Source: Butyrivibrio sp. M55 (GTDB lineage Bacteria > Bacillota > Clostridia > Lachnospirales > Lachnospiraceae). Taken from it: DNA of 63,883 bases. Made by a program: the position numbers and the translations under genes. Numbering within the stretch: position 1 is the stretch's first letter; each line of letters begins with the position of its first letter. The notes beneath the pieces are model-generated. The model was not told the DNA's origin, made no database searches, and was given only the letters and a program-made list of their open reading frames with translations. Positions 36,001 to 43,858 of this stretch are shown here, one piece after another. Location of the stretch: the NCBI RefSeq assembly GCF_900116865.1, contig NZ_FPCD01000017.1, positions 1 through 63,883 on the forward strand, read 5' to 3'.

Positions 36001-36635
36001 TCATGAATATGTATAAGGTGGATCGCGCATATAAGTATGCCTGCCAAATGTGTCATGAGGCATTTACAAATGTGGAGATGTGTCAGATTGCAAATTCGCC
36101 AGAAGTGGAACTGGACCCTATGAATCTCTGTCTGTGTCCTAATTGTGCTGCAGAATACAAGAAGATGCGAACAGATGAATATGATCTGGATTATTTTCTT
36201 GAAGATATTGAAAATCTGACGGATGCTGAAATTGGAAGCATGGATCCGGTCGAAGTGGCATTTGGAAACGAGACCATCTGGTTTACACAGACTCATATTG
36301 CAGAAATCAGAGAGCTGATGGCACTTCAGAATGCTGCTGATGAATATAAGGAACCTACGACACCAATAAAACCTAAGCCTCAGGTAACTGATACTGTTGA
36401 TGATGAAGATGAGGCTGAAGATGAACCAGAGGAAGAATTAGTTATAGCAGGGACAGATGTATATAAGGATTATATTGGGAAGAGAGTAAAACATAAGGCC
36501 GGTGGGACAGGAATTGTTAAAGGTGTTGACGGAAAATATATCTGCATAGAGTTTGAGGATGGACCAAAGGCTGGAAAAACGATTAATTATTCCCTTGAGA
36601 TGTGTATCAATAAGGGGTTCCTGGAACTATTATAG
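33099..36635 (+). CDS. Sacsin-like GHKL ATPase with C-terminal zinc knuckle
   Basis: The ATG at 33099 lies 6 bases after GGAGGTG and is preferred over a TTG at 33084. Residues 35-110 hold the GHKL ATP site: FVYELLQNAEDAGA (N box Asn), VVLHDGHPF and IGEFGVGFKSVF, as in Hsp90 and sacsin N-domains. A long unknown middle follows. Near 981-1013 CQMC and CLCPNC form a zinc-binding, HNH-like unit, and the end has a small beta domain (YIGKRVKHKAGGTGIVKG). Such ATPases may act as conformational switches. It is the fourth gene of the tight run. Confidence 0.85.
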   Translation: MAKMAIADQVLQRQDKDGMLRRALERIIQLYTDKSHFVYELLQNAEDAGASKIKFLQYPDRLVVLHDGHPFSMENLQGLCDIGKSDKINDLNQIGEFGVGFKSVFGICETVQLYSHPTAKDIEGGYSQFAVEIKDFTHPVDIDDQDVDPGYTTKFVFPYSVGFTFSGFKTIDKLNEVLSKRLQNLGITTLLFMKNLQAIDYQIMLPKLKTSGSYLLDKTVINDHCALVAAIGETEHKKEKEESISYLVFSRPVKGIQAGRTIDIAFSLSVEEDGKYNFKPSKYPYISVYFPTETESKLKFIVQGPYRTTPNRSSVPADDKDNIELAEQTAALLRDSVIELRDSGKLDFSLLNILPIDEEVFYSAPLFEGMFESTSDMMQEEKLLLCKDGTYASADSVKIARGSDFAELFTDELLTELIDDDKEYHWLPTFLTETNKSYKTLYDFLTDTLEIEVIRPENLRSNFNENRKFLKSRDNEWLVKLYNMYSSVAAAFSKQRGGSNMLTAAFVKTSTGDFVAPYRKSDGTENDYSFMWRGYENATYLPNVFLPSKNLDNAEDIAFVDEYLYEQCKHFFTEILSLQKPNEYEFFIRDFKKRYESGKMFTDDQHITDVKRLLKYRVNSDYRDEVENLIKKYLPLRCIKSGKKVYVNPHNEAVFFSVNTDGMSIEQYFKHVATYAYVDMDFYAIEDISTEFLKILGVRENIAVNENRTSGEYYTGNPGRQPEWNTSGDFRWKLSLEKLDAVLEYISAHPKAPDSMAKSSFIFRFLMKNESKLQGNVYVGGSTRNLYDEYADIVKLLRHDGPKHLYYGSSWNGKWLYTESLDLVAQGEISKRDLNPQLYGDLNPSSGIYDILGFKKNEADHLEDAAKDYDQLSEEQKNQYFEIELQRRYGISTADLDENFGSNVAGGGGKTPIIPEDTYEFPSSKVKNWDSLRKHAAEVLCFASPTKYEFRVRKIRVSKPISEVRAYLMNMYKVDRAYKYACQMCHEAFTNVEMCQIANSPEVELDPMNLCLCPNCAAEYKKMRTDEYDLDYFLEDIENLTDAEIGSMDPVEVAFGNETIWFTQTHIAEIRELMALQNAADEYKEPTTPIKPKPQVTDTVDDEDEAEDEPEEELVIAGTDVYKDYIGKRVKHKAGGTGIVKGVDGKYICIEFEDGPKAGKTINYSLEMCINKGFLELL

Positions 36636-36645
36636 GAGGTAGCTT

Positions 36646-39600
36646 ATGGTAATGCATATGAGCCTGAGGCTTGCTTGGCACAGTGATGGCTGGAATGGGC
36701 ATATCTGCAAGAAGCCTTGTGAAAATGTATATTGCGTGGGACAGCATTCATATCCGGGAGAGATGATTGCAGAACAGCGTGATCTGGATTTTGAAACAGC
36801 TCACGCTGGTGAATCATGTGGCCAGCATCCCTGCAAGGTGGCATGTGCATTGAGCGCAAATGCGTTTGGTAAAGAGACTGTTCAGGTAAAGGTTGAACCG
36901 CCTTCCTGGTGGGAAGAGAAGGATGCTGATGCAACGATTCTGACGTTGCCGCCATATACTGCTTGTACATGGTGCTATGAGGCTATGTACAAGAATGATG
37001 TTTTCTCTTCTGTTAAAGGTAAGACTTACGATTACAACAAACGCCAGCGTAATGCTGAGGCATATTTTTCGCAGTTTGAAGAAGGAAAGTCTCTTGTATT
37101 TTATTATGCTGGATACAGCAATCCTTTTTCCGAGAATGAAGAGGACAACTATGTCATCGTGGGTGCATCACGCATCAAGAAGATAGATGACTTCCATTAC
37201 TATGAGAACACAACCGAACAGATAAAAAAGGATTATGCCGGTGGTGTTATCTGGCAGAAGCCCATCACGTCATATTATCCGGATGAGGGGCTCTCTATCC
37301 CGTATTGGAAATACATGGATAATGAATCCGTTCTGGAGCGTATTGTAATTAAGCCGCTTCACAGGTCGCCGTTCAAGTATGGCAGCCGTGAGGTGTCTAA
37401 CGATGATGCCATTGAAATTATCAATCAGCTGATCAATAGTGTAGATGTGTTAATCGAGATCGGGGATGATACAGAGAATTGGGAGGAACGTAAGAAATGG
37501 CTGAACAGCGTTCTTAGCGAACTATGGAAAGCCAGGGGTCCTTATCCGGGATTTGCATCAGCAATGATCAATATGGGGCTGGAAGAATTGGTACAGCACT
37601 ATATCGCGCTTACCAATGAACAGGATATGAAACTCTTCCGAGATGAAGTTCGTAAGCTTATGGATGGCGATCAGGATGAAGTATTCGGGCATAATGTAGT
37701 GAATCTACGTACTGTACGCAGGGAGTTCCTGCTTCGTGAAGATGAGGAACAGAAGCTATTATTTGATATCCTGCCGCGATTCGATATCTCTGCAGATCAA
37801 ATGGGTTATATCCTGAGTGAAGACAGGGAAGATGTCTCAATTACGGCTTCTTTAAAGGAAATTGTAGAGAATCCATATATTATATTCGAGCAGTACCAGG
37901 GCATGGATCCGGATGATTCCATTCCGTTCTACAAAATAGATAATGGAATCATTGTGTCACCGGAATATGGAATTGAGAATCTGTTTGATGTGGGTGATCC
38001 GGAACGCCTAAGAGCTTTTTGTGTTGATGAGCTTAATCGTATTGCTGCTCATTCTTTTGGTAAGGCAGAGACCATCTTGAATTCAGTAAATCACAGGCTG
38101 GATCGCATGCCGGAATGGAAACAGTATACTTTTAAAATCAAGAACTTCAAGCTTGATAGAGAAATATATGACAAAGCGCTATATCTGCGAGAGGAGGACA
38201 AGAAGGATCTTTACCTGTATCTTAAGTGGGTTTATGAGGATGAGCGGCAGGTTGAGTCAATATTTACCATGCTTGCCGAAAGACCGGATATCTCTTTGAA
38301 GTTAGCTATTACAAAGGAAAAGTTCAAGAGCAAACTTAGAAATCCGGAATCTAAGCTTAATGAGACTGCTGCAGATCAGTATGAGCATATCCTTGATAAG
38401 CAGGCAGATATCTGTATGCAGATATTCTCAAAGCCGATATGTGTTCTGTCCGGTGCTGCCGGAACAGGAAAAACTACGGTTATAAAGGCTATTGTTGAAA
38501 ACATTGAAAGAGTGCATGGACAGGCAGCAGGTTTTCTGCTGATGGCACCGACCGGAAAAGCAGCAGAACGAATTAAGACACAGACAGAAAAGAATTCTTC
38601 AACGATCCATTCTTATCTTGCGAGCAATGGTTGGCTGAACAAGAACTTTACACTTAAGCGTAAGGGTGGAAGCAAAGGACAGGATGTAAATACGATCATT
38701 ATAGATGAGTGTTCTATGATTGACCTGAATCTGTTTGCTACTTTGCTGCGGAGCATCAATTGGAACAGTGTTCAGCGGCTTATTCTGGTAGGGGATCCAA
38801 ATCAGCTTCCGCCAATAGGGCGCGGAAAAGTTTTCTCCGATACCATCGAATGGCTTAATCAGGAGTATCCTGAGAATGTTGGCGTACTTAGTGAGAATAT
38901 CCGTCAATTGGTAAACCGAGTAGAAGGTAATGGCTGCGGGATTCTTGATCTGGCTGAGCTCTTCATACAGGAAAAGCAGTCGGATATGGAAGACAATAGT
39001 TCTGCCGATTCTTTGAAGCAGAAAAAAGAAGAGTTATTTACAAAGATACTGGAAAACGGTAACGGAGATATCGACAAGGATCTGGCTGTGTATTTCTGGA
39101 AAGAGCAATCTGACCTTGAAACGGTGCTGAGAGATGTTCTGACGCAGGATATGGAAGCCATGACCAAGATGAAGGATTACAGTGGTCTGGATAAACTGTG
39201 GCAGCAAGCAATCCGTAAAGAAGATGGTACATCCAATCCTGATGCAATACAGATAATATCTCCGTATCGCGGTGAATTCTACGGTACCAATGCGTTGAAT
39301 GTGTTGATGCAGAATGTCTTTAATCCCTATTGGAGCCATCGATATAACCTGGACGGTATCAGTTATTTTGATAAGGTCATTCAATTCAGGAATCGTCCGA
39401 AGTCGGATATGGCCTATGCATATAATCAGGAGACACGGGCTGTAGAGCAGCATGAAGTTTATAACGGCGAGATTGGCTTGGTACTGATGCATCCGTTTGA
39501 TTCAAAGAACAAGCGGTATAATTTCATCAGTACGATTGAAAGATTCCAGGTTGCATTCTCAAATAAGAATCGGCAGAAATTACGATATAACTATGGTCGT

Positions 39601-40281
39601 GAGTATGGGAGGAATGATAAAGGCTGGTATCTTCCAGAACAGAAAGTGCAGGAAAATCTGGAACTGGCATATGCTATAAGTGTTCACAAGTCTCAGGGCT
39701 CAGAGTTTGATTATGTGTATATTGTGATTCCGAAAAGAGATAGTCACCTGTTATCGATGGAACTACTTTATACTGCAATTACCAGAGCACAAAAGAAGGT
39801 TACGATTCTCTTGCAGGAAGATATAGGTACCTTGACCGCACTGGGACATCTGGAAAAGTCTGCGGTCAGAAGAATCAACTCTTCGGTGTTTGCGTTTAAT
39901 CCGCTTCCTGAAGAATTGCTGTATATTCAGAACTGGTACGCTGATGAGAAGAAGCTGGCAACTTTGTCGGAATACTTTGTGAGATCAAAGTCCGAAGTTA
40001 TCATTGCAAATATGCTTGTGTCGGAAGAAGTGCCGTTTGTTTATGAGGAACCGCTGTATGCGCCGGACGGTACGATGTTCCTGCCTGATTTTACAGTGAA
40101 ATTCCGAGGCGAAACATATTACTGGGAGCATGTTGGAAGACTTGATCTTCCGGATTATCGTGCACACTGGGAGATAAAAGAAAAGTGGTATGAGAAACAC
40201 TTCCCTGGCAAGCTATTGATAACGTATGAAGGAAAAGATTTATCGACAGCAGCTATGGATATTATAAAAGGGCATAAATAG
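36646..40281 (+). CDS. RecD-like SF1 helicase fused to PD-(D/E)XK-like nuclease
   Basis: The 1211-residue protein has three parts. Residues 1-120 are Cys/His-rich (LAWHSDGWNGHICKKPC, later CTWCYE), probably metal-binding. The SF1 core has Walker A GAAGTGKTTVI near 602, IIIDECSMID near 685, SVHKSQGSEFDYVY near 1015 and LYTAITRAQKK near 1043, as in RecD/TraI-type 5'-3' helicases. After about 1110, SKSEVIIANML, FLPDFTVKF and YYWEHVGRLD form a nuclease-like core. It could unwind and degrade foreign DNA ends. It abuts the next gene without a gap. Confidence 0.85.
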   Translation: MVMHMSLRLAWHSDGWNGHICKKPCENVYCVGQHSYPGEMIAEQRDLDFETAHAGESCGQHPCKVACALSANAFGKETVQVKVEPPSWWEEKDADATILTLPPYTACTWCYEAMYKNDVFSSVKGKTYDYNKRQRNAEAYFSQFEEGKSLVFYYAGYSNPFSENEEDNYVIVGASRIKKIDDFHYYENTTEQIKKDYAGGVIWQKPITSYYPDEGLSIPYWKYMDNESVLERIVIKPLHRSPFKYGSREVSNDDAIEIINQLINSVDVLIEIGDDTENWEERKKWLNSVLSELWKARGPYPGFASAMINMGLEELVQHYIALTNEQDMKLFRDEVRKLMDGDQDEVFGHNVVNLRTVRREFLLREDEEQKLLFDILPRFDISADQMGYILSEDREDVSITASLKEIVENPYIIFEQYQGMDPDDSIPFYKIDNGIIVSPEYGIENLFDVGDPERLRAFCVDELNRIAAHSFGKAETILNSVNHRLDRMPEWKQYTFKIKNFKLDREIYDKALYLREEDKKDLYLYLKWVYEDERQVESIFTMLAERPDISLKLAITKEKFKSKLRNPESKLNETAADQYEHILDKQADICMQIFSKPICVLSGAAGTGKTTVIKAIVENIERVHGQAAGFLLMAPTGKAAERIKTQTEKNSSTIHSYLASNGWLNKNFTLKRKGGSKGQDVNTIIIDECSMIDLNLFATLLRSINWNSVQRLILVGDPNQLPPIGRGKVFSDTIEWLNQEYPENVGVLSENIRQLVNRVEGNGCGILDLAELFIQEKQSDMEDNSSADSLKQKKEELFTKILENGNGDIDKDLAVYFWKEQSDLETVLRDVLTQDMEAMTKMKDYSGLDKLWQQAIRKEDGTSNPDAIQIISPYRGEFYGTNALNVLMQNVFNPYWSHRYNLDGISYFDKVIQFRNRPKSDMAYAYNQETRAVEQHEVYNGEIGLVLMHPFDSKNKRYNFISTIERFQVAFSNKNRQKLRYNYGREYGRNDKGWYLPEQKVQENLELAYAISVHKSQGSEFDYVYIVIPKRDSHLLSMELLYTAITRAQKKVTILLQEDIGTLTALGHLEKSAVRRINSSVFAFNPLPEELLYIQNWYADEKKLATLSEYFVRSKSEVIIANMLVSEEVPFVYEEPLYAPDGTMFLPDFTVKFRGETYYWEHVGRLDLPDYRAHWEIKEKWYEKHFPGKLLITYEGKDLSTAAMDIIKGHK

Positions 40282-40884
40282 ATGAGAAGAAGTGATTATG
40301 AAGTATTACGGCTTCAAACTAATAACATGGCATTAGTTTGGAAGGAATCAAGAGGAATTGCACCAGATAGTGTTGCTGATAAACTTGATGATGCTATGTT
40401 GAAATGGATGTCTGAACTTACAGATACATTGAAAATATGGATCGATAAAGGATCTACTATGACAGATGGTGAATTGATATTAGCTCGTACAAATATGGGA
40501 GCTTTAGTAGAATCCTGGCTTAAATTCTTTTACTGCGTGTACTATGAGGACTATATGAAGAATCCTCTAACGCAAACGAAAAAAGGGAAAACCATTACTG
40601 TCGAACCTAATAACATGAGATTCGAGGACTTGAAGAACTTCAGTAAAGGAAAACTGTGGGACGACGATAAAGATCCGTTATATGTGTGGGTAGATAAGAT
40701 TCAGCATTATCGAAACGCGGTACATGCTTTCAATTACAGAGACATAGGCACGGCTAAAGGGTTCATGTCTGATATGGAGGAATTCTATAGATATGTGAAC
40801 CACATATTAGATCATCTTCCGCCAATAGAAGATTTTCTGCCTTGTTATCCTGCAGGATATGTAATGAATGTTTATTTTGATTAG
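40282..40884 (+). CDS. Small helical protein, possible HEPN domain
   Basis: The 200-residue protein starts directly after the stop of the helicase gene, so the two are translationally coupled. It is predicted largely helical, with LVESWLKFFYCVYYEDYMKN in the middle and KIQHYRNAVHAFNYRD near 140-153. Arg-Asn followed by His within a helix resembles HEPN catalytic motifs, though the spacing (R-x3-H) is one short of the usual. It may be an RNase, a nucleotidyltransferase partner or an adaptor. It is the last gene of the island. Confidence 0.55.
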   Translation: MRRSDYEVLRLQTNNMALVWKESRGIAPDSVADKLDDAMLKWMSELTDTLKIWIDKGSTMTDGELILARTNMGALVESWLKFFYCVYYEDYMKNPLTQTKKGKTITVEPNNMRFEDLKNFSKGKLWDDDKDPLYVWVDKIQHYRNAVHAFNYRDIGTAKGFMSDMEEFYRYVNHILDHLPPIEDFLPCYPAGYVMNVYFD

Positions 40885-40890
40885 TTGATA

Positions 40891-40921
40891 AGCGGCCTCC
40901 GGCGATAATCCGGGAGCCGCT
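40891..40921. terminator. Terminator between the defence island and the phage genes
   Basis: AGCGGC and GCCGCT with an inner CC/GG extension form a stem closed by ATTTTG on the right. It separates the convergent island and DNA polymerase genes. Confidence 0.7.
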
Positions 40922-40930
40922 ATTTTGATG

Positions 40931-42928
40931 TCAGTCTTTTTTATAGAAACTTGTCTCATATCCATCTGCTCTAAGCAGGATGTCCGGCATCCACGCGGGG
41001 GATCGGCTCATCTGTTCGCAGACAGATTTCAGATCAACACGGGGATCGCATTCGATGATCAGTTCATCATGGACATGTCCGACGATGAAGCAGTGCCGGA
41101 GAGTTTTCATGGCGTTGCAGAGGATGTCCCTGCTGACAGCCTGCACGATATTCTCAACGAATTTCGGACCGTAGGACTCGATGCGTTCCCATTTCTTTGT
41201 GGATCCAACACCTTCATAAGTTACAGATTCGCCGCCGAACTGATTCTCACCAATACGGGGCTTCACATAGGAGAGCAGGCGACCGGATGGAAGCTTGATG
41301 AAAAGCATACCGCTCTTGTAAAAGAACTTGATGCCACGAACTTCAGTCTGGATGCGCTGCGTGATGGTGGTCTTGACTGCACGGTCGATGTCCCACCAGA
41401 AAGCGGTGATCATTGGGTTGGAGTTCCGCCAGGAGTTGACCAGCGGCTGCAGTTCTTCTTCGGTCAGTCCCATTTCCAAGGCTCCCATTGACTTCAGAGC
41501 ACCAACGCTGCCGCCGTATCCGAGAGCCAATTCTGCGATCTTACCTTTCTGACGGAGGTGACCGTTGATCCCGTGCTTTTCGACCGGTACGCCGAACATC
41601 TGGCTGGCAGAGGCACAATAGATATCTTTGCCTTCCGCAAATACTTTGGAACGCCAAGTCTCACCGGCAAGGTAGGCCAGCACTCTGGCTTCGATAGCGG
41701 AGAAGTCGCTGACAATGAACTTGTATCCGGAACGGGGCACGAAGGCTGTACGGATCAGCTGCGACAGAGTGTCTGGGATATCATCATAGAGAAGCTGCAG
41801 GGTATCATAATCACCGGCTTTCACAATGGCTCTGGCTTCTGTTAGATCCGGCATATGGTTCTGCGGAAGGTTCTGCAACTGTATCAACCTGCCAGCCCAG
41901 CGGCCGGAACGATTGGCTCCGTAGAATTGGAACATACCGTGAGCTCTGCCGTCTTTGCAGACAGCATTCTGCATTGCCTGATATTTCTTTACGGAAGATT
42001 TGGCAAGCTGCAGGTGGAGCTTTAGGGCTTCGGTGATGTTACCGTTGGTGTTACCGTCAGAGGATTTGACAAAGCCTGCGACTTCTTTTTTGCCGAGGGA
42101 ATCCATCTCTATGCCGTTATCTGACAGCCATTCCTTCATCTGCACAACGCTGTTGGGATTATCAAGACCGGTAAGGTTCTGCATCTGTAGCATAAGTGTC
42201 GACTTGGACTTTTCATCAAAGGCAATAGCGTTCTCAACTACAGTCATATCAAGCATAATGCCTCTGTCATTGATCTCTTGATCAAGATGATATTCGTCCC
42301 AGATCTGTTCAGGTACCGGGAATTTGGCAAGGCGTTTCTGAATCGACATTTCTACTTCCACATCGCGTTGGTTATATTTCTTGAAGAGTTCCCATTTTTC
42401 CGAATCATGTTCTGGAAGGTTTCGTGTGCGACCACCATTTGCTTTCGTAGGTTTACATGGAGAGCAGAAGTAGCGGATCAGGTCTTTGCCTTCTTTTAGT
42501 TTCTGATCATGGAGTTTTAGGACAGCTCCGACACCTTCCAGTGAAAGCGGCAGCCCCATGTAAGCTGACCAGATCATTGAGCATTTCCACGATGCGGGGT
42601 TGAGATATTTACCTGCAGGATCTTCCGGGATACTGTAGCCGGTGAAGTATTCCGGGCGATGCCTCTTTAACCAGTTAGAGAGACATATTCTCTCGAAAGC
42701 TGCATTGAAAGCCCATTTGGTTACGTTCTCATCAGATAATGCTGCAAGGATCTCATCCGGAATGGTATCTCCGCAGGCAAGGTCATAGACCGTGACTGGG
42801 GATCCGTCAACAGAGACTCCGAAGAGCAGTATCTCAAAATTCTCAGACTCAGCGTACTTGTATGCTCCACATTTGGAGATATCAATGTCGCTGTAAGTCT
42901 CTAAGTCGATTGACATTTCTCTCATCAT
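40931..42928 (-). CDS. Phage family A DNA polymerase
   Basis: The preferred start is the ATG at 42928, 6 bases after AAAGGA; the upstream ATG at 42934 touches that site. An exonuclease-like start (SIDLETYSDIDI) precedes the polymerase motifs A (VSDFSAIEARVLAY near 405), B (RQKGKIAELALGYGG near 465) and C (VHDELIIECDP near 616). The domain order is that of pol I-type phage enzymes, about 660 residues. It copies the phage genome. It is the most downstream gene of the leftward replication operon. Confidence 0.93.
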   Translation of the reverse strand: MMREMSIDLETYSDIDISKCGAYKYAESENFEILLFGVSVDGSPVTVYDLACGDTIPDEILAALSDENVTKWAFNAAFERICLSNWLKRHRPEYFTGYSIPEDPAGKYLNPASWKCSMIWSAYMGLPLSLEGVGAVLKLHDQKLKEGKDLIRYFCSPCKPTKANGGRTRNLPEHDSEKWELFKKYNQRDVEVEMSIQKRLAKFPVPEQIWDEYHLDQEINDRGIMLDMTVVENAIAFDEKSKSTLMLQMQNLTGLDNPNSVVQMKEWLSDNGIEMDSLGKKEVAGFVKSSDGNTNGNITEALKLHLQLAKSSVKKYQAMQNAVCKDGRAHGMFQFYGANRSGRWAGRLIQLQNLPQNHMPDLTEARAIVKAGDYDTLQLLYDDIPDTLSQLIRTAFVPRSGYKFIVSDFSAIEARVLAYLAGETWRSKVFAEGKDIYCASASQMFGVPVEKHGINGHLRQKGKIAELALGYGGSVGALKSMGALEMGLTEEELQPLVNSWRNSNPMITAFWWDIDRAVKTTITQRIQTEVRGIKFFYKSGMLFIKLPSGRLLSYVKPRIGENQFGGESVTYEGVGSTKKWERIESYGPKFVENIVQAVSRDILCNAMKTLRHCFIVGHVHDELIIECDPRVDLKSVCEQMSRSPAWMPDILLRADGYETSFYKKD

Positions 42929-42985
42929 TGTCATCCTTTCTATGAAAAGAGAAGCGGCAGTTTATGCCTGCCGCCTCCCGTGAAC

Positions 42986-43201
42986 TTATCGCTTGTCTTC
43001 AAAGAGCTTCTGATAACGCAGTTCAGATTCCTTGTAATCAAGCTCATCTTTTTTCTTCTTGCGTTCGTATTCTTCCTTTTCCTGCTGTTTGATCTGGAGC
43101 ATGAAACGGATTCCGTAGATCAGTCCAATCAGGAAGGTAAGGATAAGAGCGCAGCTGAAAATGTTACCGATTAAAGTTATAACGTTATTTGCAAATTCCA
43201 T
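42986..43201 (-). CDS. Small membrane protein with charged tail
   Basis: The 71-residue protein has one membrane segment (LIGNIFSCALILTFLIGLIY) and a Lys/Glu-rich coiled coil after it. An ATG behind GAGGTAA starts it. It is flanked on both sides by GC-rich hairpins (GCGGCAG...CTGCCGC near 42955-42975), which probably process the leftward transcript. No function is known. Confidence 0.6.
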   Translation of the reverse strand: MEFANNVITLIGNIFSCALILTFLIGLIYGIRFMLQIKQQEKEEYERKKKKDELDYKESELRYQKLFEDKR

Positions 43202-43275
43202 GACATTTACCTCATTCTTTCTTTAGATTGTCGCAGGCAGCGGCGGTATTGCCGCCACCCGCATTGGTTGTCAGG

Positions 43276-43845
43276 TTAATCGAGGAAATCATCCTCATCG
43301 TCTGCTGTTGCAAAGTCATCTTCTGCTCTGGACTTGCCTCCGAGAGGTTCACCATCGCGGATCTTCTGAAGGTTATTCAGACCGCAGGCGATACCCTTGT
43401 TGCCGTTGCTGTTGAAGGCGTACAGGTTGATGCTGGCTCTGCCGTAAACGCCGGAGTAGACTTCGGAGCGTTCAAGGATCGGCTGTCTGTCCGCATCCAC
43501 GATGCCGGGAGCCGTAGCGCTGTTTGCATTGATGAAGTAGGCGTTCTTGTAAGCCTCATCATCCGGTCTCTCCAGATCGCCGTCACGGAGAGGTGTCTTG
43601 ATAGCAGAAAGAGCAGGAACAGACTTTCCGTTGCCCTTCAGCTTACTTTGACCTTCCTCATAGGCTGCCTGGATGGCTGCCTTGATCTTTGCGACCGTAG
43701 CGGTATCAGACTTCGGAATGATAAGAGATACGCTGTACTTAGGAGCACCACCATTGATGCTCTTGGGATCCCACACATTTGCGTAGGACCATCTGGTGTT
43801 CACGCCTGTGATCACCTTTGTAGGAATAGATACGTTCTTTGCCAT
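43276..43845 (-). CDS. DUF2815 phage ssDNA-binding protein
   Basis: The ATG at 43845 behind AGGAGG begins MAKNVSIPTKVITGVNTRWS, the standard opening of DUF2815 proteins. The 189-residue product has the SYANVWDPKSINGGAPKYSV block and an acidic tail (EDDFATADDEDDFLD) typical of single-strand DNA-binding proteins. It probably coats template DNA for the polymerase. It is encoded 13 bp after the DUF2800 gene. Confidence 0.85.
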   Translation of the reverse strand: MAKNVSIPTKVITGVNTRWSYANVWDPKSINGGAPKYSVSLIIPKSDTATVAKIKAAIQAAYEEGQSKLKGNGKSVPALSAIKTPLRDGDLERPDDEAYKNAYFINANSATAPGIVDADRQPILERSEVYSGVYGRASINLYAFNSNGNKGIACGLNNLQKIRDGEPLGGKSRAEDDFATADDEDDFLD

Positions 43846-43858
43846 GATTTTTTCCTCC

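Noticed and set aside
24457..40884. DISARM or BREX system
   Set aside because: The SNF2 gene resembles DrmD, but no DrmA, DrmB, DrmC, PglX, PglZ, BrxC or BrxL was found in the window.
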